Positions 34,871 through 47,669 are shown, numbered from the stretch's first letter. The stretch is 64,000 nucleotides of DNA from Linnemannia schmuckeri (GCA_029449235.1 JANATG010000004.1:1612001-1676000); one strand, 5' to 3'. Made by a program: numbers and translations. The notes: a model not told the origin generated them from the letters alone.

Positions 34871-36271
34871 CTACTCGTCAGCAAAGTCCACTCGCTTCTT
34901 GCCGTCCCGAAGTTCACCTTCCTCAGACTGGCGCTTTGATGGCTTGCTCTCTGCTGTTAAGGTAGCTTCGCCCTCAGTCTCTTCCTCCTCCTTGGGCGTC
35001 TTGTACTCTCGTGCAAACCGGTACAGATCCTCATTGGGATCCTCGTTCTCAAGATACCGCTCCTGTACATCATGCACCGAGCTGTCCCACTCGGATCCTG
35101 CGCGCATCGCCGTCATAAAGATGCTCTCGTTCGCCTCCTCTAGTCCGCCAAATACATATCCGCTAGCCTTATCAATCGCGCGGACAACCTTCGTCACCGA
35201 CTCTTTATCCTGAATGCACAGCGTCTCAAAGCCCACCAGAGCAAAGTCCTCGATCAATTCGCACATGGCCTCATTGAGCTGCTGGAATCGTTTCATGAAT
35301 GGGTCTTGGTTCAGATGGAACTGCAAGTAGCTGAGATCAGCCACATTGGTGTAGAAATCCAGTGACATGGGTAACCGTCCATATGTCTCAATCAGATCGA
35401 TCTTGGAAAGAACATTCACGTGGGGGAGTTCCAGTTGGAGCATCGTCTTCAGCGAAAGGAGTAACACCGAAATGTACTTGGCAGCATCCGTGCAGTAATG
35501 CGAGTCCACCAAGTGTACGCAGCACAACTACCATGTACAGAAAAGCAACCCATTAGTAAAATATCATAAATATTTTACTTCCGTAGCGTAAGTGTTGAAC
35601 AATCCGATTCTACTTACCCTGTATCCTATCTTTTCCAGTCTATTGAGGATCCGCTTCATGGCGTCGTTGTGTGTGTAGAGCTCGACCTGTCCCGGACAGT
35701 CAAAGACGATGTAGTCGTCTCCGCAGGCTTTAAGCTTCACTTCGAGCCATTCCATATTGTCGGCCAGATACTCCATGCAATAGATGATGCCTCCGTTGGG
35801 ACCTAGTTGCAAATTCTCCATTGTATCCTCCAGTGAAATTAACTCCAGAATCGAAATGTCGGTCGGGTACGGGACAACCTCGTTTGCGGGGTCCAAGTTA
35901 ACGATGGTCGTCTTCCTACAACGGGGACAAGATGTTGCATGTTAATATCCAGTTGATCAGCCTTGAATTTAAAAGACACTGTGATAGTGACAAAAGATAC
36001 AACAGTGCTGCTTACCTCTCCATACCATTGAGGAACTGATACATTCCATTGCAGTATGTCGTCTTGCCTGACCCTGGAGGTCCAATAACTACCTGAAAAA
36101 AGGATCGGTCAAACCGCAACAGAGAAAGGCCATGGTGGCGCATTAGTTTCTTTTTCTCCTTCTTCTTGCATATGGTACATGGCATTCTCTCGTCGAGGTG
36201 TTGATTGTGTTCCTGCTGTCTTCTTCGTTTCTGAAGTCCTTCGACCCGATCGTTACCTGTGCGAATGGCAT
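34871..36271 (-). CDS. GPN2: GPN-loop GTPase 2
   Basis: Minus-strand exons 36271-36257, 36092-36016, 35915-35618 and 35527-34871 encode 348 aa. GPN2 works with GPN3 and GPN1 in assembly and nuclear import of RNA polymerase II and III. The first coding exon has only 15 nt (MPFAQ). The second supplies Walker A GPPGSGKTTYC, and the third has TTIVNLDPANE, the defining Gly-Pro-Asn loop (QLGPNGGIIYCMEY) and the DCPGQVELY G3 motif. The fourth carries VNVLSKIDL. A charged, Glu/Lys-rich tail is disordered. The three introns each keep frame. Confidence 0.93.
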
Positions 36272-37378
36272 TTCTGTTTCGTTATGGTCTGCGGAGAAAT
36301 GGGAGGAGAGATCGTCTGCTGTGGAAAGCTTCAGAAGGTTGCACGTTTTATACCTGGGAAAGGGCACGTGACATTCGGCGAAGCTGACTACATTTTTTCT
36401 TGCTCTTTCTGCTTCCACAGCGACTTTTTTTTTATTTAAGAAAAGCCTGAATGCTTCCTTCCGACTGTGGTTTCGTTAGAGCGCAAGTTTACTCAGCAAG
36501 CATAGATAACTTTAACGACAATGGTCATTTCGCCAATTTCATTGGCCACTACTTGATTCTAGTGTCTAACTGGGCGCCAGAGACAAGTCGTTCGTTACTC
36601 ATGTCGTTTTTGAGCCCAAGTCGGTCCACCTGGTGACCGTTGATGAGCCTTTGGACTCTCCTTGATATAACTCGTTGGCAAAGGAAGCTAAAACATGTTT
36701 TGAGAGGGCACTGACTGTCACTCACATATCCTTCGTTCACACTTATTTTCATGTTGTTTGTATTGCCTGTTGATTGGGGTACACACTCATGCTATGCGTG
36801 CAAGGCTGTCGTATTTGCTCGAACAAAAAGGACTCTTTGAAAGAAAGAAGACGGGGCATTTATGCATGCGTAAGATACAACTTTCTATCAACTGTCGCGC
36901 TCCCTTCTTCCCCCATTCCCTCCTTCCTTCCATCCTTTGCTGAGTCCGATTGGCATCAAGGCAGAAACTAACCCCTTATTTCTGCACCCAACCCAAGAAT
37001 GGGTGTGTCCCCCTTGTTTTCTTTTTGTCCGTCTCTGGTTTGTTTGTGGAACAGCAAGCAACAAAAAGAAAAAGGATCGCTTTCATGGGCTTGCCTGCCT
37101 GACCATTGTACCACTTGCCTCCTCCTCATTTCTCTGTCTTCGCTTCTTCTTTCTTTTCTTCTTTTCTTCTTTTCTTCTTTTCTTCTTTTTGCTCCTTACT
37201 TTCTTCCCCATTTTCCTATTCTCCACAACTTTTCTTTCTTTTTTTCTTCTGTTTCTTCTCAACCTCTTTATATCGCTTCCCTTACATTCCATACACTCCA
37301 TCAACCCTCACACCCGCTAACAGACCAGTAAAGCATCCCAACTCGACCCGACAGAACAAAACACAAGAAGGAACACCA
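36272..37378. other. Divergent promoter region of GPN2 and GGT
   Basis: 1.1 kb between divergent starts. The right-hand 280 bases are almost pure pyrimidine, with TTCTTTTC iterations at 37140-37190, and form the presumed GGT core promoter and leader. I see no gene; the open frame across the pyrimidine block encodes only Phe/Ser/Leu low complexity. Confidence 0.55.
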
Positions 37379-40063
37379 ATGTCAAGTAGCAAGCATGATG
37401 TATCAACAGCCGAGCTGGGACAGGTTGATCCTCGGTCTTCAATCGACGGGGACGAAACAGCAGCACTCTTACCAACACAACTTCAACAGCAGCAACCCCC
37501 TGGCAATAGCAGCAGCGGCAAGCGATTGAGCACCACCAGTAACGGCAGCAGTCGCTCCCTTTCCGAGCATGCCAGAAAGAAGATCATTATCACCCTCACC
37601 TCCATTTCTGGCGCATTGCTCATTATCCTCGCCTTTACTTTGGTTGGCAAGGCTGGGGCACCTCCAGGTACATTCACCATTCATGCATCCTTCATATTTG
37701 ATGGTCACAGAAAAGCCCTGTTATTATTTTTCTTTGCAGAGAACACATATCTCACCACTGGTATTACGCTCTTTTATGTAGTCATTGAGAAGAATAGACC
37801 AGTGTTGATCAAAGCCAAGCATGGAGCAGTTGCTGCCGAGGAGATCCATTGCTCAGAGATTGGTGTTGAAGGTAACAATCCTCGTTGTTCGTACAATTGA
37901 AAGCTTTTTTTTTGCCAGGTGTGATGTGGGAACGAAAGAAAGGCGCTAATTGCTTATTACTGTCTCTTTCATGCTTCATGCTTAACCCCTTGTTTTTTAT
38001 ATGTCCGACATTTGTGTTTTATTTACCAGTTTTGAAGGAAGGTGGAAATGCAGTAGATGCAGCCATTGCCTCCTGTCTATGCATCGGTACCATCAACTCA
38101 TTTTCGGCCGGTATTGGCGGGGGAGGGTTCATGGCCATCCGTCTCCCCAACGGAACTGTCGAGACGATCGACTTCCGCGAGACAGCCCCTGCAGGAGCCT
38201 ACTCGACCATGTTCAAGAAAGACCCAATGCTTGCCCAACTTGGCGGACTTTCTGTCGCAGTGCCTGGTGAAATCAGGGGTCTTGAGTTGGCGCACAAGCG
38301 CCATGGAAAACTGCCCTGGAAGAGGCTATTTGCGCCTTCTGTCAAGCTGGCCAGGGAGGGTTGGGCGGTTGGTCCTGAGCTTGCTAATCGTATCCAACGG
38401 GTGCGCGTCATGATGGAGACTGAGCCGGACTGGAAGCATGTGTTTGCGTCAGCAGACGGCACTGCGTTGAGGGAGGGGCAGTGGATCAAGCGCGAGGTCC
38501 TTGCAGACACATTGGAGAAGGTTGGTGAAGAGGGAGCAGATGCATTTTACATAGGCTCGATTGCGCAGGGGATTGTTGACCATGTGCAAAAGCACGGCGG
38601 CATCCTGACCATGGATGACATGAAGGGTTATAAGCCTTTGGTCAAGGAGCCCATTGTCGGATACTACCAGGGTCGTAAGGTGTACACGTCTCCGGCACCG
38701 ACTAGTGGACCAGCACTCATCAGCATACTCAACATTCTCGAGCGATACAACATGGGCAAATCCAAGCAGGATATCAACGTCGAAACCCAGCGCTTAGTCG
38801 AGGCCATGAAGTGTATGTGTTCTCTCTGTCTCTCCTTGTCACTTATCGTTTCATAGTCACTCTACTAATACTCGTTCCTATTTTCAATTGAATGACAATA
38901 GTTGGTTTTGCACAGAGGACTGAGCTGGGCGATCCCGATTTTACCGATTTGACAAGCGTCGTCAAGTCGATGATTTCCAAGGACACAGCAGCAGCCATTC
39001 GCGCCAATATCTCAGATACACGGACGTTCCCAGTGGAGTATTACAACCCCCACTGGGGCCCAATCGACAACCATGGCACGACACATATGTCGACGGTAGA
39101 CCAGGATGACATGGCTGTCGCATTGACATCGACTGTCAACTTGTTGTTTGGATCCAAGCTGCTGGACCCCAAGACGGGCGTGATTCTGAACAATGAGATG
39201 GACGACTTTTCGATTCCCGGATATGCGAATGCCTTTGGTCTGCAACCTTCGCCTTTCAATTACCCCGAGCCAGGTAAACGGCCCTTGTCGTCGTGTGTGC
39301 CGACCATTGTCGAGCGGGACGGCAAGTTTGAGATGTCCCTTGGAGGAAGTGGAGGCTCTCGGATCTTGACCGCTGTTATTCAGGTAAGGCACTTGCATAG
39401 GACATAAAAGGGATGAGAGAGAGAAAGGGGAGAGAGAGAAGGCGCGTGCGTGTTGACTGTAGTGGCGATGTATGATGACAGTCGAAGAAAGAGGATAAGG
39501 ATATAATAGGAAAGACGGACGTGGTGGTTGCCTCGGTGTTTGTTTTTGCCCGTGCAAGGTGCAAGGGTTGATTGATGGTGATGGTGATGATGTGATTGCT
39601 GGTGGAATATCGTGTTTGGATGGAAACTAATTATTGCTCCCCTTACTTCTCTCTCTCTTCTCCCCCTCTTGGTTCAATCTCTCTTTTTTCCCCTTTCCTT
39701 TCTTGTTTTGCATGATGCGCATTGCCGTTATCTATTCCTCTCTTCTTGCTCATTCTCCTCTCCTCAATGGGGGTAAACAACTACATCGTTAAGACGATGC
39801 TGAGTGTGTACAACTATGACCTCAACATCATGGATGCGATTGAGAACCCTCGAATCCATCACCAGTTGATGCCGCATGTGGTCGATATCGAGGCAGGATA
39901 CCCAGAGGAAGAAATTGCCTACCTCAGATCGGTTGGACACAATGTCACCATCTTTAACCGCGCAGAAGCCAAGGCCGAGATCCAGGCCGTCATGCGACAG
40001 GCTGATGGCTACGTCTATGCCTCCAGCGACACCCGCAAGCATGCCATTGCCGCCGGTTACTAA
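37379..40063 (+). CDS. Gamma-glutamyltransferase, type II membrane protein
   Basis: Exons 37379-37667, 37740-37871, 38030-38812, 38902-39383 and 39794-40063 encode 651 aa. GGT cleaves the gamma-glutamyl bond of glutathione and its conjugates. A Ser/Gln-rich cytosolic N-terminus precedes one membrane anchor (KIIITLTSISGALLIILAFT). KAKHGAVAAEEIHCSEIGVE and GGNAVDAAIASCLCIG then begin the large chain, followed by INSFSAGIGGGGFM. The autocatalytic site is NHGTTHMSTVD, where a Thr becomes the nucleophile of the small chain. GGSGGSRI and ENPRIHHQLMP near the C-terminus are typical. The last intron is 410 nt. The protein probably sits in the vacuolar or plasma membrane, where it could process conjugates exported by ABCC pumps. 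Confidence 0.93.
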
Positions 40064-40758
40064 CATAGCATGCTACGAGATAGGCATAAGTAGCGAATAA
40101 TACCATTTTGTACAGAACTGGGCTAGAGAGTGTGCTGTTGTGGTCAGGGAATAGCATGGTGTGTGGTGTGGGTTGTGTGTCCGTATGTCAGTGTGTCAGT
40201 GTGTCAGTGTGTCAGTGTGTCAGTGTGTCAGTGTGTCAGAGTACAGTGAATGTGTATGACTGTAAGCATATCATGGGCATGGGGTGTGTCCATGTGGGCG
40301 GAAGCCAAACTTTATGTCTCGATCTGCTGGGGATGATGATGTCCCTCAAGGCTTGTTGAACACAAACAGCAGACGTGCAGGGATACAAGTGCACACAAAG
40401 TGCATGGGGTGAATTTTGCAATAGAATAAATCCATGGGGCGATGACATGCCCGCCATCACTCTCCATCGAAAAAATCTTTTCCTTCGTCTTTTGACCTTT
40501 TTTTTTTTCTGCCTTTGTCCATTGTCACCCTCTCATCTACAAACTCCGTCCCTCTTCACTCTTTCTGCTTTTTACGTTGGTCGCTGTCCTTCTCTTCCCT
40601 TCCCTCTCCCCTTCTCCTTTCTTCCTTGTCCTACTTCCTCCTCTCACTTACGTCTTCCTTTTTTTTTTTTTCTATTCTTCCTTCTGCTCTTCTTTCCTTC
40701 CCTCTCCCCCCAATACCAACACCCTTCATCGCCAACCAACAACTTCCAACTACATTCG
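40064..40758. other. Intergenic: GGT 3' flank and LRR gene leader
   Basis: Contains an 8-bp minisatellite (listed) and, from 40490 to 40740, a strongly C/T-rich leader with T runs before the ATG at 40759. The frame upstream of that ATG is low-complexity Phe/Leu/Ser/Pro. Confidence 0.55.
40184..40239. repeat. 8-bp tandem repeat, seven copies
   Basis: Six perfect copies of TGTGTCAG (40192-40239) preceded by one variant copy. It lies between the GGT stop and the next gene. No spacers, so it is a microsatellite and not a CRISPR. Confidence 0.9.
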
Positions 40759-43700
40759 ATGGCGGACAAACCCATCCCTGGAGACAAATATGTCCGCACA
40801 CTCTCTCACTACCTCCGCTCAAATCAGCGCAGACTCCTCCCACCAACACCGCCACCAGTTCCCGCCATACCCGCCTCCCTCGCCGCCACCACCGCCGCAC
40901 AAGCCCGCTCTCTCGTCACCCCCGCCGACCCCATGGCCGCCGCATACGAAAACATGGTCTCCTCAATATGGTCCGCCACCGCAGCCGTTGTCAACTCCAT
41001 CACCCCTACTTTAACAGACAGACCCCTCTCTCCTCAGGAACGAGATATATACACTGGCGCATGGGACGGCACTGGAACTATCCTCCCAGACTCGAATCCA
41101 TCTGAGCGTCAACTCTATCTCTCGGCCCAGCTTCGCTCACCCATCCTCCCCCTTGACCTCTACTACCTTCTCTATCTGCTCGAGCGGTTTGAACAGGTCG
41201 GAATCGACCTCGAGGGCTGGAACGGCACCACTGTCAAACCCGTGGGAGACTCGAAACCACGCGTTATCATGCAGGACAACTCCCAAAAGAGACACTCGAT
41301 TGCTATTGCCACCCCTGCTGGCGTGAATAACGCGAGCCTCCCCAACTCGGCTAGCTTTTCTTCCTTCCCACCCTCAGCAGCGACCAACGGCGGGAATGCA
41401 GCTCCCACTTCTGACCTGAAATCCAACAGGCCCGAGTCTATTCGCTCTTTCCAATCTGCTGCCCTTTCGACGTTGACCTTAATCACAGGGTGGAAGCAGT
41501 GGTCGTCAGCAGCTAATTCGAGCTCCAGTAACCTCACCATTACCGACGACATTCACTTTATTCAAAAGTTTATGCGACACCTACCCAGTCTGCGACTATG
41601 TGCCAAAATTCCACCAGGAGACCAGTTTCAGGGTAAGGGAAGAATTGAGGGCTTCCAGGCAGAGGCCATCCTGACGCTGTTCAACCACGGGCGCCCAGTA
41701 TCAACACAAAACAGCAGCAGCAGCAGCAGCCATAACGACGATTCTACTTCCAACGGCGACAATACACTTCTCCTGCTCCCTCTTGCTGCAACCTTCTCAG
41801 CTCTCACGCATTTGGAGCTGCATAAAATCCCTCCAGATAGTATCGAGGGGTGGGAAGTGTTGATGAAACAGCTCAAATCCCTAGTCATCATTCAGTCAGG
41901 GATGGAAGACGTGTACGACATCATGATCAAGACTGTTATTGACAGCGAGCGTCGCAGGCGTCAGCGGATATCGCGGGAGAAGAATCGTGCCATCCTGATC
42001 CAGAAAGAGCAACAGGAGGCACTCAAGGACGCCGCATTGACTTCTCAAGAGCTTGAAGTCGTCCCTACTGCCAAGGATGAGACCAGTAATGGATCTGCCT
42101 CGTCTTCCTCAGTCGTATCAGGAGCAGGATCAGACACCTTGGAATCGGACGCAATGATATTGTCCTCCCTCAAGATGTGGCCTCTTCTCCACCATCTCTC
42201 CCTCTCGGACAACTCGCTCCCTACATTGGCGCATAACGACACCTTCATTCACACTCAGTCGATTGTTAGCCTGGACCTGTCCCACAATTTGTTCCTCTCG
42301 CCACCCTCAGCGCTGATTCACCTGCACAACCTGCACAACTTGAACTTGTCATACAACATGATTTCGGGTGTCCAATCGATCTATCAGATTCTTGGCAACA
42401 TTGCCATCTTGGATTTGCGTGGCAACCGTCTGGAGAGCCTTTCGGGACTGGAGAGACTCTGGAATCTGGAGAAGGTGGATGTCAGGGAGAACCACTTGGA
42501 CGAAGCTGCCGAAGTGGGCCGTTTGGCCGCCTTGCCTGGTATCCGCGAGGTCTGGTCAGAGAGAAATCCTTTCTGTTTGATCCAGGTAAAATTTGACTGC
42601 TGTTTGTTGGACAAACTACGCGCAGGTGGTTTTGTTGTTTTTTGCACCTTGTTCACAAGCTTTTTTTTTTTTTTTTTTTTTTTTTTCTCTACTATGGGTA
42701 GTCTAAACATCGTCTGGAGATTCTTGCAGTCTTCAAGGCCAATGGACATGATCTTATGCTGGACGGATCATTTGCCTCGTTTAACGAGAAGCGCCTGCTT
42801 GCGAACATGAGTCCGTCTGCATTCTCGACAACCATCTCCAGCATCAACAATGTGGCGAATATACCCTCTGCATCTGCGCCCATTGCCACATTTGCCAAGG
42901 AGCTTGTCCGTCCCGAACCCATCCGCCATTCTCGAGCACCCTCTTCCAAGACAGACGAGGCCCTGAATGCTGCTACTTTGTCACCCCCTGGCACCAGTAG
43001 CTCGTCGCCTGTTCCCAAACTGGCGAAAAAGAAGCTCGTCAAGTCCACAAAACGAATCAAGCGTGTTGTCAATCTGGACAGCGACCATGAGGAGGAGACG
43101 ATACTGCCAGGAGCAGACGATGATGTGAAGGGGTCGGCGAGCTTAGAGAGCGACGAAGACAGGGGTGTGGGCGTTCAGTTGTCAGGGTCCAAGCTCGGGT
43201 CACCTGTTGCTCTTGGCAAGAAAAAGAAAAAGAAGGCGACAAAGTCATCAGAATCTCCTACGGGCGATGCATCGTCACCTGCTCAGGTAGCTGGAGAGTC
43301 AAAGGATGTCAGTCAAGGAAACGGTGAGCAAAAGATGAAAGAGAAGGAGAAGACCAAGAAGAAGGTCCCCAAGAAGAAGAGCGTGGCTGGTGTAGCGGAT
43401 GTTGGTGTGCCCGCGGCTGTCAGTTTTGCAGGGGACGAGGAGGATCCTTCGATCGACCACTCTCTCTGCCGAGACGATCACCACGTTCATCGACTTCGTT
43501 TGGCCCACCTGGAAAAGTCGATTGCATCCAAGCAACTGGAGCGATCTCACACATCGTTTGCGCCACTTGTGGCACCCGTAGCAACAGCCCCATCCGCTGC
43601 AGCACCATCCCAGCACCAACGACACCCCTCTAGAGGCATTTTGAAACGCAATCCGACGATGCCTGTCAACGGCAGTGGCGCGATCTCGCCCAGACTGAGA

Positions 43701-43874
43701 CCCTCGTCGCCGATTGGTTCGTTTAATTCAGACGATGGTGGTGCGGATGGGTACCGGCGGAGGATTGAGGCGATGCGCAACGAGGCAGGCAAGAATTGGC
43801 TGATGGTCTTGGCTGAGATGGACAAGGATCTGGCACCACAGGAGGAGCATGCACGCGAAAACGATTCACACTAG
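40759..43874 (+). CDS. Leucine-rich-repeat (SDS22-like) protein with basic tail
   Basis: Two exons, 40759-42585 and 42702-43874, encode 999 aa. The intron has a T26 polypyrimidine tract just before its acceptor. The N-terminal half is Ala/Pro/Ser-rich with a charged helical segment (ERRRRQRISREKNRAILIQK). Five or six SDS22-type LRRs follow: LHHLSLSDNSL, IVSLDLSHNLF, LHNLNLSYNMI, IAILDLRGNRL and LEKVDVRENHL. They are capped by ERNPFCLIQSKHRLEILAVF, as in fungal LRR proteins of the same architecture. The C-terminal third is disordered with Lys-rich runs and a Glu/Asp patch. It resembles uncharacterised fungal LRR proteins; a protein-phosphatase-1-scaffold role is possible but unproven. Confidence 0.85.
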
Positions 43875-44117
43875 TCTGCCTTTATTCCTTCTTGCTAGCG
43901 TAACCTTAATACTTTGCTCCCACTACTTAAACTTTTACGCGGTTGATCAAAAGCCAGTTTCCACAAAAAATGCATATCAGGCGGACTGCGAAATGTGATG
44001 TCCCTAATTTTTTTTTTTTTTTTTTTTTTCAAAACACCCTTGAAATAAGAAAAAAGAAAAAGAAAAAGAAAAATGCAGGCTTTGGTTCACACATTACCTT
44101 TTCCACCAAGAACAGCA

Positions 44118-46412
44118 ATGGCGGAATTCGAGCAAGTCAACACGACATTCCTTGCGTGGCTCGCAGCCAATGGAGCCACTGTCTCAAAGTCTATTGCCCT
44201 CCAGGATTATTCTGCCGAGGGTGCCGGTCGTGGCGTTGTTGCTGTTGCCGATATCAATGTAAACCACAAGAGAGCACAATCAGGAGAATGATGTTATAAA
44301 AACACGGACTAGACAATAACAGGATGACAGAGCTATTTTGCAACTAAAGGAGACGCTGACGTCTGTAGAAACATCTTTCTGATACATTATTTTTTGTAGA
44401 AAGATGAGGAACTGTTCTCGATTCCCCGACCATTGCTTCTCTCGCCCGAGACGTCTGAATTGGCCAAGAAGCTGGATCTGACGACACTTGAAGGATGGAA
44501 CCCGTTGATGATCTGTATGATTTATGAGTATGGTCGTGGAGCTGCTTCTCGCTGGAAGCCATACTTTGGTAATTCTCTTATAGGACGCTGTCTGTGCATG
44601 TTGATGCAACTTGAGTTGCTGTGACTAACGCTTATGTGCTTTTTGTGTGCGTGATTGATAGATATTTTGCCAATGGAGTTCTCGACGCCAATGTTTTGGA
44701 GTGCTGAAGAGTTGAAGGAGCTTGCAGGAACCGGAGTCATCGGTAACAAAAGAGAACACACTCTGATCCTACGTTGAGCCCTGTCACGTAACTGGGCACC
44801 GTTTCGTATCTAGAAGACGTGGACGGGACTAATGTTTAACTTTGAATGTTCAAACCGTCATAGACAAGATTGGTCGCGAGGAAGCAGAATCGATTTTCAA
44901 AGAGAAATTGTGGCCATTGATCAGCGCACACCCAGATCTGTTCCCTACAACCGAACATCAGGAACAGGATAAGGAGGCGGGATTCTTGAACGTTTTCCAT
45001 CGCATGGGGTCGTTGATTATGGCTTATGCGTTCCATGATACACTTCCGGACAAGGATGGAGACGAGAATATGGATTCGGATGATGATGAGGAAGAAGAGG
45101 AGGAGGAGAAGGTTAATGTATCTATGGTCCCTATGGCCGATATGTTGAACCATAAGACTGGACACAACAACGTAAGAGGATATCAATTCTTTTTTTTTCG
45201 TTTGCAGCCTGGAAAATGAGTGTTGCCAACATGACTGCATCATTGACGCCTTGTACTGTCTCTTTTATCGCACTAGGCAAGGCTGTTTCATGAGAAGGAC
45301 TGCTTGAGGATGGTCGCTATTAAGCCTATCAAGAACGGTCAACAGATTGTATGTGCACTAGAAGCATGGATGGTAATTGAGCTTAAAGAGTATCGAGACA
45401 GAGGCATTCATTTTTTTTGCTAACTGACCATTTCTACTCCTCACATCCTTAGTACAATACATATGGCGAACTTTGTAACGCAGGTGAGTTTGTCATTTCA
45501 CAACAACGGACCGAATTGAAATGCTAAGGGTGGATAGTGAAAAGTCGAAAAAATGTCGCACTTATTAATATTTGTTACCTCCGCTGTCTTTAAGATCTAT
45601 TGAGAAAGTACGGATTCGTGGATGTGCCCAACCCAAACAACATTGCAGAGATCAGCGGCGAGTCTGTGGTGGCCAAGTGTACTGCTGCAGATGATAATGG
45701 AAAGGACGAGAAGGTTGAATGGCTCCTCGAACAAGACGGTCTCGAAGAGTAAGCTATTTTTTTTCATATCTCTTTGACTCTGTCTGAGATGAGCTTTTTG
45801 TATGGGATAGCGCACATATTTATTTACTGTTGTGGTACCGTGATTTTTCTTTTCCGGTGTTAGTTTCTTCATCTTGGAGGCTGGCGGCGAGATTCCCGAG
45901 GAGTTGATTGGATGTGCAAAGATCTTGATGATGCCTATCGATGAGTTTAAGACGACGGTTATTGAAGGCAAGAAGTTGCCCAGTACGAAGCTCACAGTCG
46001 AGGTGCAAAAGGTCTTGCGGGAACTTCTCGAGGCCAAAATAGCTGAATACCCTTCTTCCGCCAAGGTAAAGCTTACTTCTGTGGACAGTGAGGCTTGGAA
46101 ACGCGTGTTATTTTCATGGATAGTGATGTATTTTGCTGACACTATACTGTTTTTTTTTCCGTGGGAAATTAACTATGTGAAATCTAGGAGGACAAGACGA
46201 TGTTGAAGCAACCTATTGGGACCATCCCAGAACGGATTCGCAATGCTGTAGTTGTCCGGTCAGGCGAACGCGAGATTGTGCAAAGTGTACTGGATCAGGT
46301 CAAGAAGTGGAGACCTCCACCACCTCCCGCTGCTGCTTCAACTGGCAAGCAAAAGGGAAATGGCAAGGGACAGCCTCCTAACAAGGGCAAGAAGCCTTAT
46401 CAGAAGAAGTAG
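44118..46412 (+). CDS. SET-domain protein lysine methyltransferase, Rkm4/SETD6 type
   Basis: Nine exons (44118-44258, 44400-44568, 44662-44742, 44864-45171, 45277-45348, 45453-45483, 45595-45748, 45864-46065, 46188-46412) encode 460 aa; the sixth is only 31 nt. The split SET domain is complete. GAGRGVVAVADIN-KDEELF forms the first strand, PMADMLNHKTGHNNARLF the cofactor motif, and YNTYGELCNADLLRKYGFVD the C-terminal SET motif. A Rubis-type substrate-binding region follows, ending in a Pro/Lys-rich tail. Yeast Rkm4 methylates ribosomal protein Rpl42. An in-frame ATG at 44073 could add 15 residues; 44118 is preferred because MAEFEQVNTTFLAWL aligns with the usual start. An acidic insert (DDDEEEEEEEK) interrupts the iSET region. 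Confidence 0.9.
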
Positions 46413-47074
46413 ACAAGACATCACTTTCATTTTTTGCATTCATAAACACCATGATATTTTAGATTTTTTTTTTTTTTTTTTTTTTTGCCGTGTTGGATTA
46501 ATGGATGTTAGCGTGTTGAAAAAAGTGAGGGACCGGAGCAAAGTGAGTGAAGCTGTAAGCGTATTGCCAATGATTCAAAGGGCGGTATAAATGCGTATGC
46601 GTAAACCGAAAACTGTTCCTTGACATTTCTTACAAAGCGTAGCTGTTGCCATTTCTAACATCATACAACATTATTTTCGATATCATAGCTGCAGAATCCA
46701 GGTTTTTTAACTGTCAACTGATCGGCAAAAAAAAAAAAAAAAAAAATTCCTTTTGATTTCATGCGCTTTTTAGACAACAATTAAGCTCAATAGACTGCGC
46801 CCGCGTCTTAACGCCAAAATTACCGAAAGACGTGCTCTGTTTTAAATCATCTCTTTATCAGGTACATAAAGATAAATTAAGCCTTGAAAAACAATCCGAC
46901 TTTTGGGGTACCTCTCTTGTCCCCTCTTTGTGCAGTGCACACGAGCAGGCTAGGAGATTAGTATTCATGTGCTTTAAGAAATATTGGGCATAGCTCCACA
47001 GAAACAGATCCTTTTCAGTAATAATAACACGCCTTGGGAAGTCCATAGAACCATAGATGAAAGATTCTTGTCGA

Positions 47075-47086
47075 TATATATAAAAG
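47075..47086 (+). promoter_or_regulatory. Putative TATA box
   Basis: TATATATAAAAG about 90-100 bp upstream of the ATG at 47177, followed by a C/A-rich leader typical of strongly expressed fungal genes. This is one of the clearest TATA boxes in the window, yet the downstream open frame is only 28 codons. Confidence 0.5.
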
Positions 47087-47176
47087 CGCTGGCTTTCCGT
47101 ACCCTTTTCACTTCTCATCACAACTAACGCAAACCAAAGCAACCTCCAATTCCCCACACATCCAAATCAACTAAAG

Positions 47177-47263
47177 ATGGCCGACGGCTCTCCCTCCCCT
47201 TTCCTTTCGACCCTTCTTCATTCCTCTCACCATCTCCCAAAGTCGAGTCCATCCTCCTCTTAG
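47177..47263 (+). other. Short ORF downstream of TATA box, doubtful
   Basis: 28 codons beginning MADGSPSPFLSTLLHSSHHL, in a clean leader context (CTAAAGATGG). A one-base shift near 47236 would continue into PKVESILLLAPWLLA, a stop, and then a long His-rich frame. It may be a recently broken small gene or a short peptide; no homologue is known to me. Confidence 0.3.
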
Positions 47264-47669
47264 CCCCCTGGCTTCTGGCTTGAGATGACCATGCTTCTCC
47301 CTACCATCGCCACCGCCCCAGCTTTACCTTCGACCACCATGACCTCTGCAACCGTCACCACCACCATGACCGTCACCGGGTCCTCAACCTTCATCAGAAA
47401 GAGTGCCGCCGCTTCCCCGCTGCGCCAGAAACTGACCGTCATGCTCCTCCTCATGATCGTCCTCCCCACCGTCATGAACGCCCTGTAAAAAGCATCTTTC
47501 TCGTGTCACCTCCTTCACGCTGCAAGTCGGAGCGCCTCCATTAGTGCCAAACGTGTCATCTCTCAACTTGTATTGTATCATAGAAAAATATCATTTAATT
47601 TGTCAAAACTCGAGAATGAATCATTACATTATCTTGAACAAAAAAAAACTCCCCCTCAGCTCAAAGAGC

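Larger units (their letters stand above)
46413..47669. other. Gene-poor stretch with TATA box and possible decayed small gene
   Basis: Two homopolymers (T23 at 46464-46486, A20 at 46727-46746) follow the methyltransferase gene. A good TATA box lies at 47075. The ATG at 47177 opens only 28 codons, while the next frame is open from about 47267 to 47544 and very His/Arg/Pro-rich (for example HHDLCNRHHHHDRHR). I take this as a possible broken or non-coding unit rather than a real gene. Confidence 0.4.

Noticed and set aside
37106..37378. Extending GGT upstream into the pyrimidine-rich block
   Set aside because: The extension is Phe/Ser/Leu homopolymeric and derives from TTCTTTTC repeats; the ATG at 37379 begins normal sequence.
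40184..40239. CRISPR-like array
   Set aside because: 8-bp head-to-tail repeat without spacers in a eukaryotic genome: a microsatellite.
42586..42701. Poly-Phe coding insertion in the LRR protein
   Set aside because: This is an intron with GTAAAA donor, T26 tract and GGGTAG acceptor; removing it restores NPFCLIQ-SKHRLEIL.
47260..47475. Minus-strand Val/Met-rich frame
   Set aside because: It is the reverse of a CACCAT-rich segment, with repetitive composition and no supporting signals.
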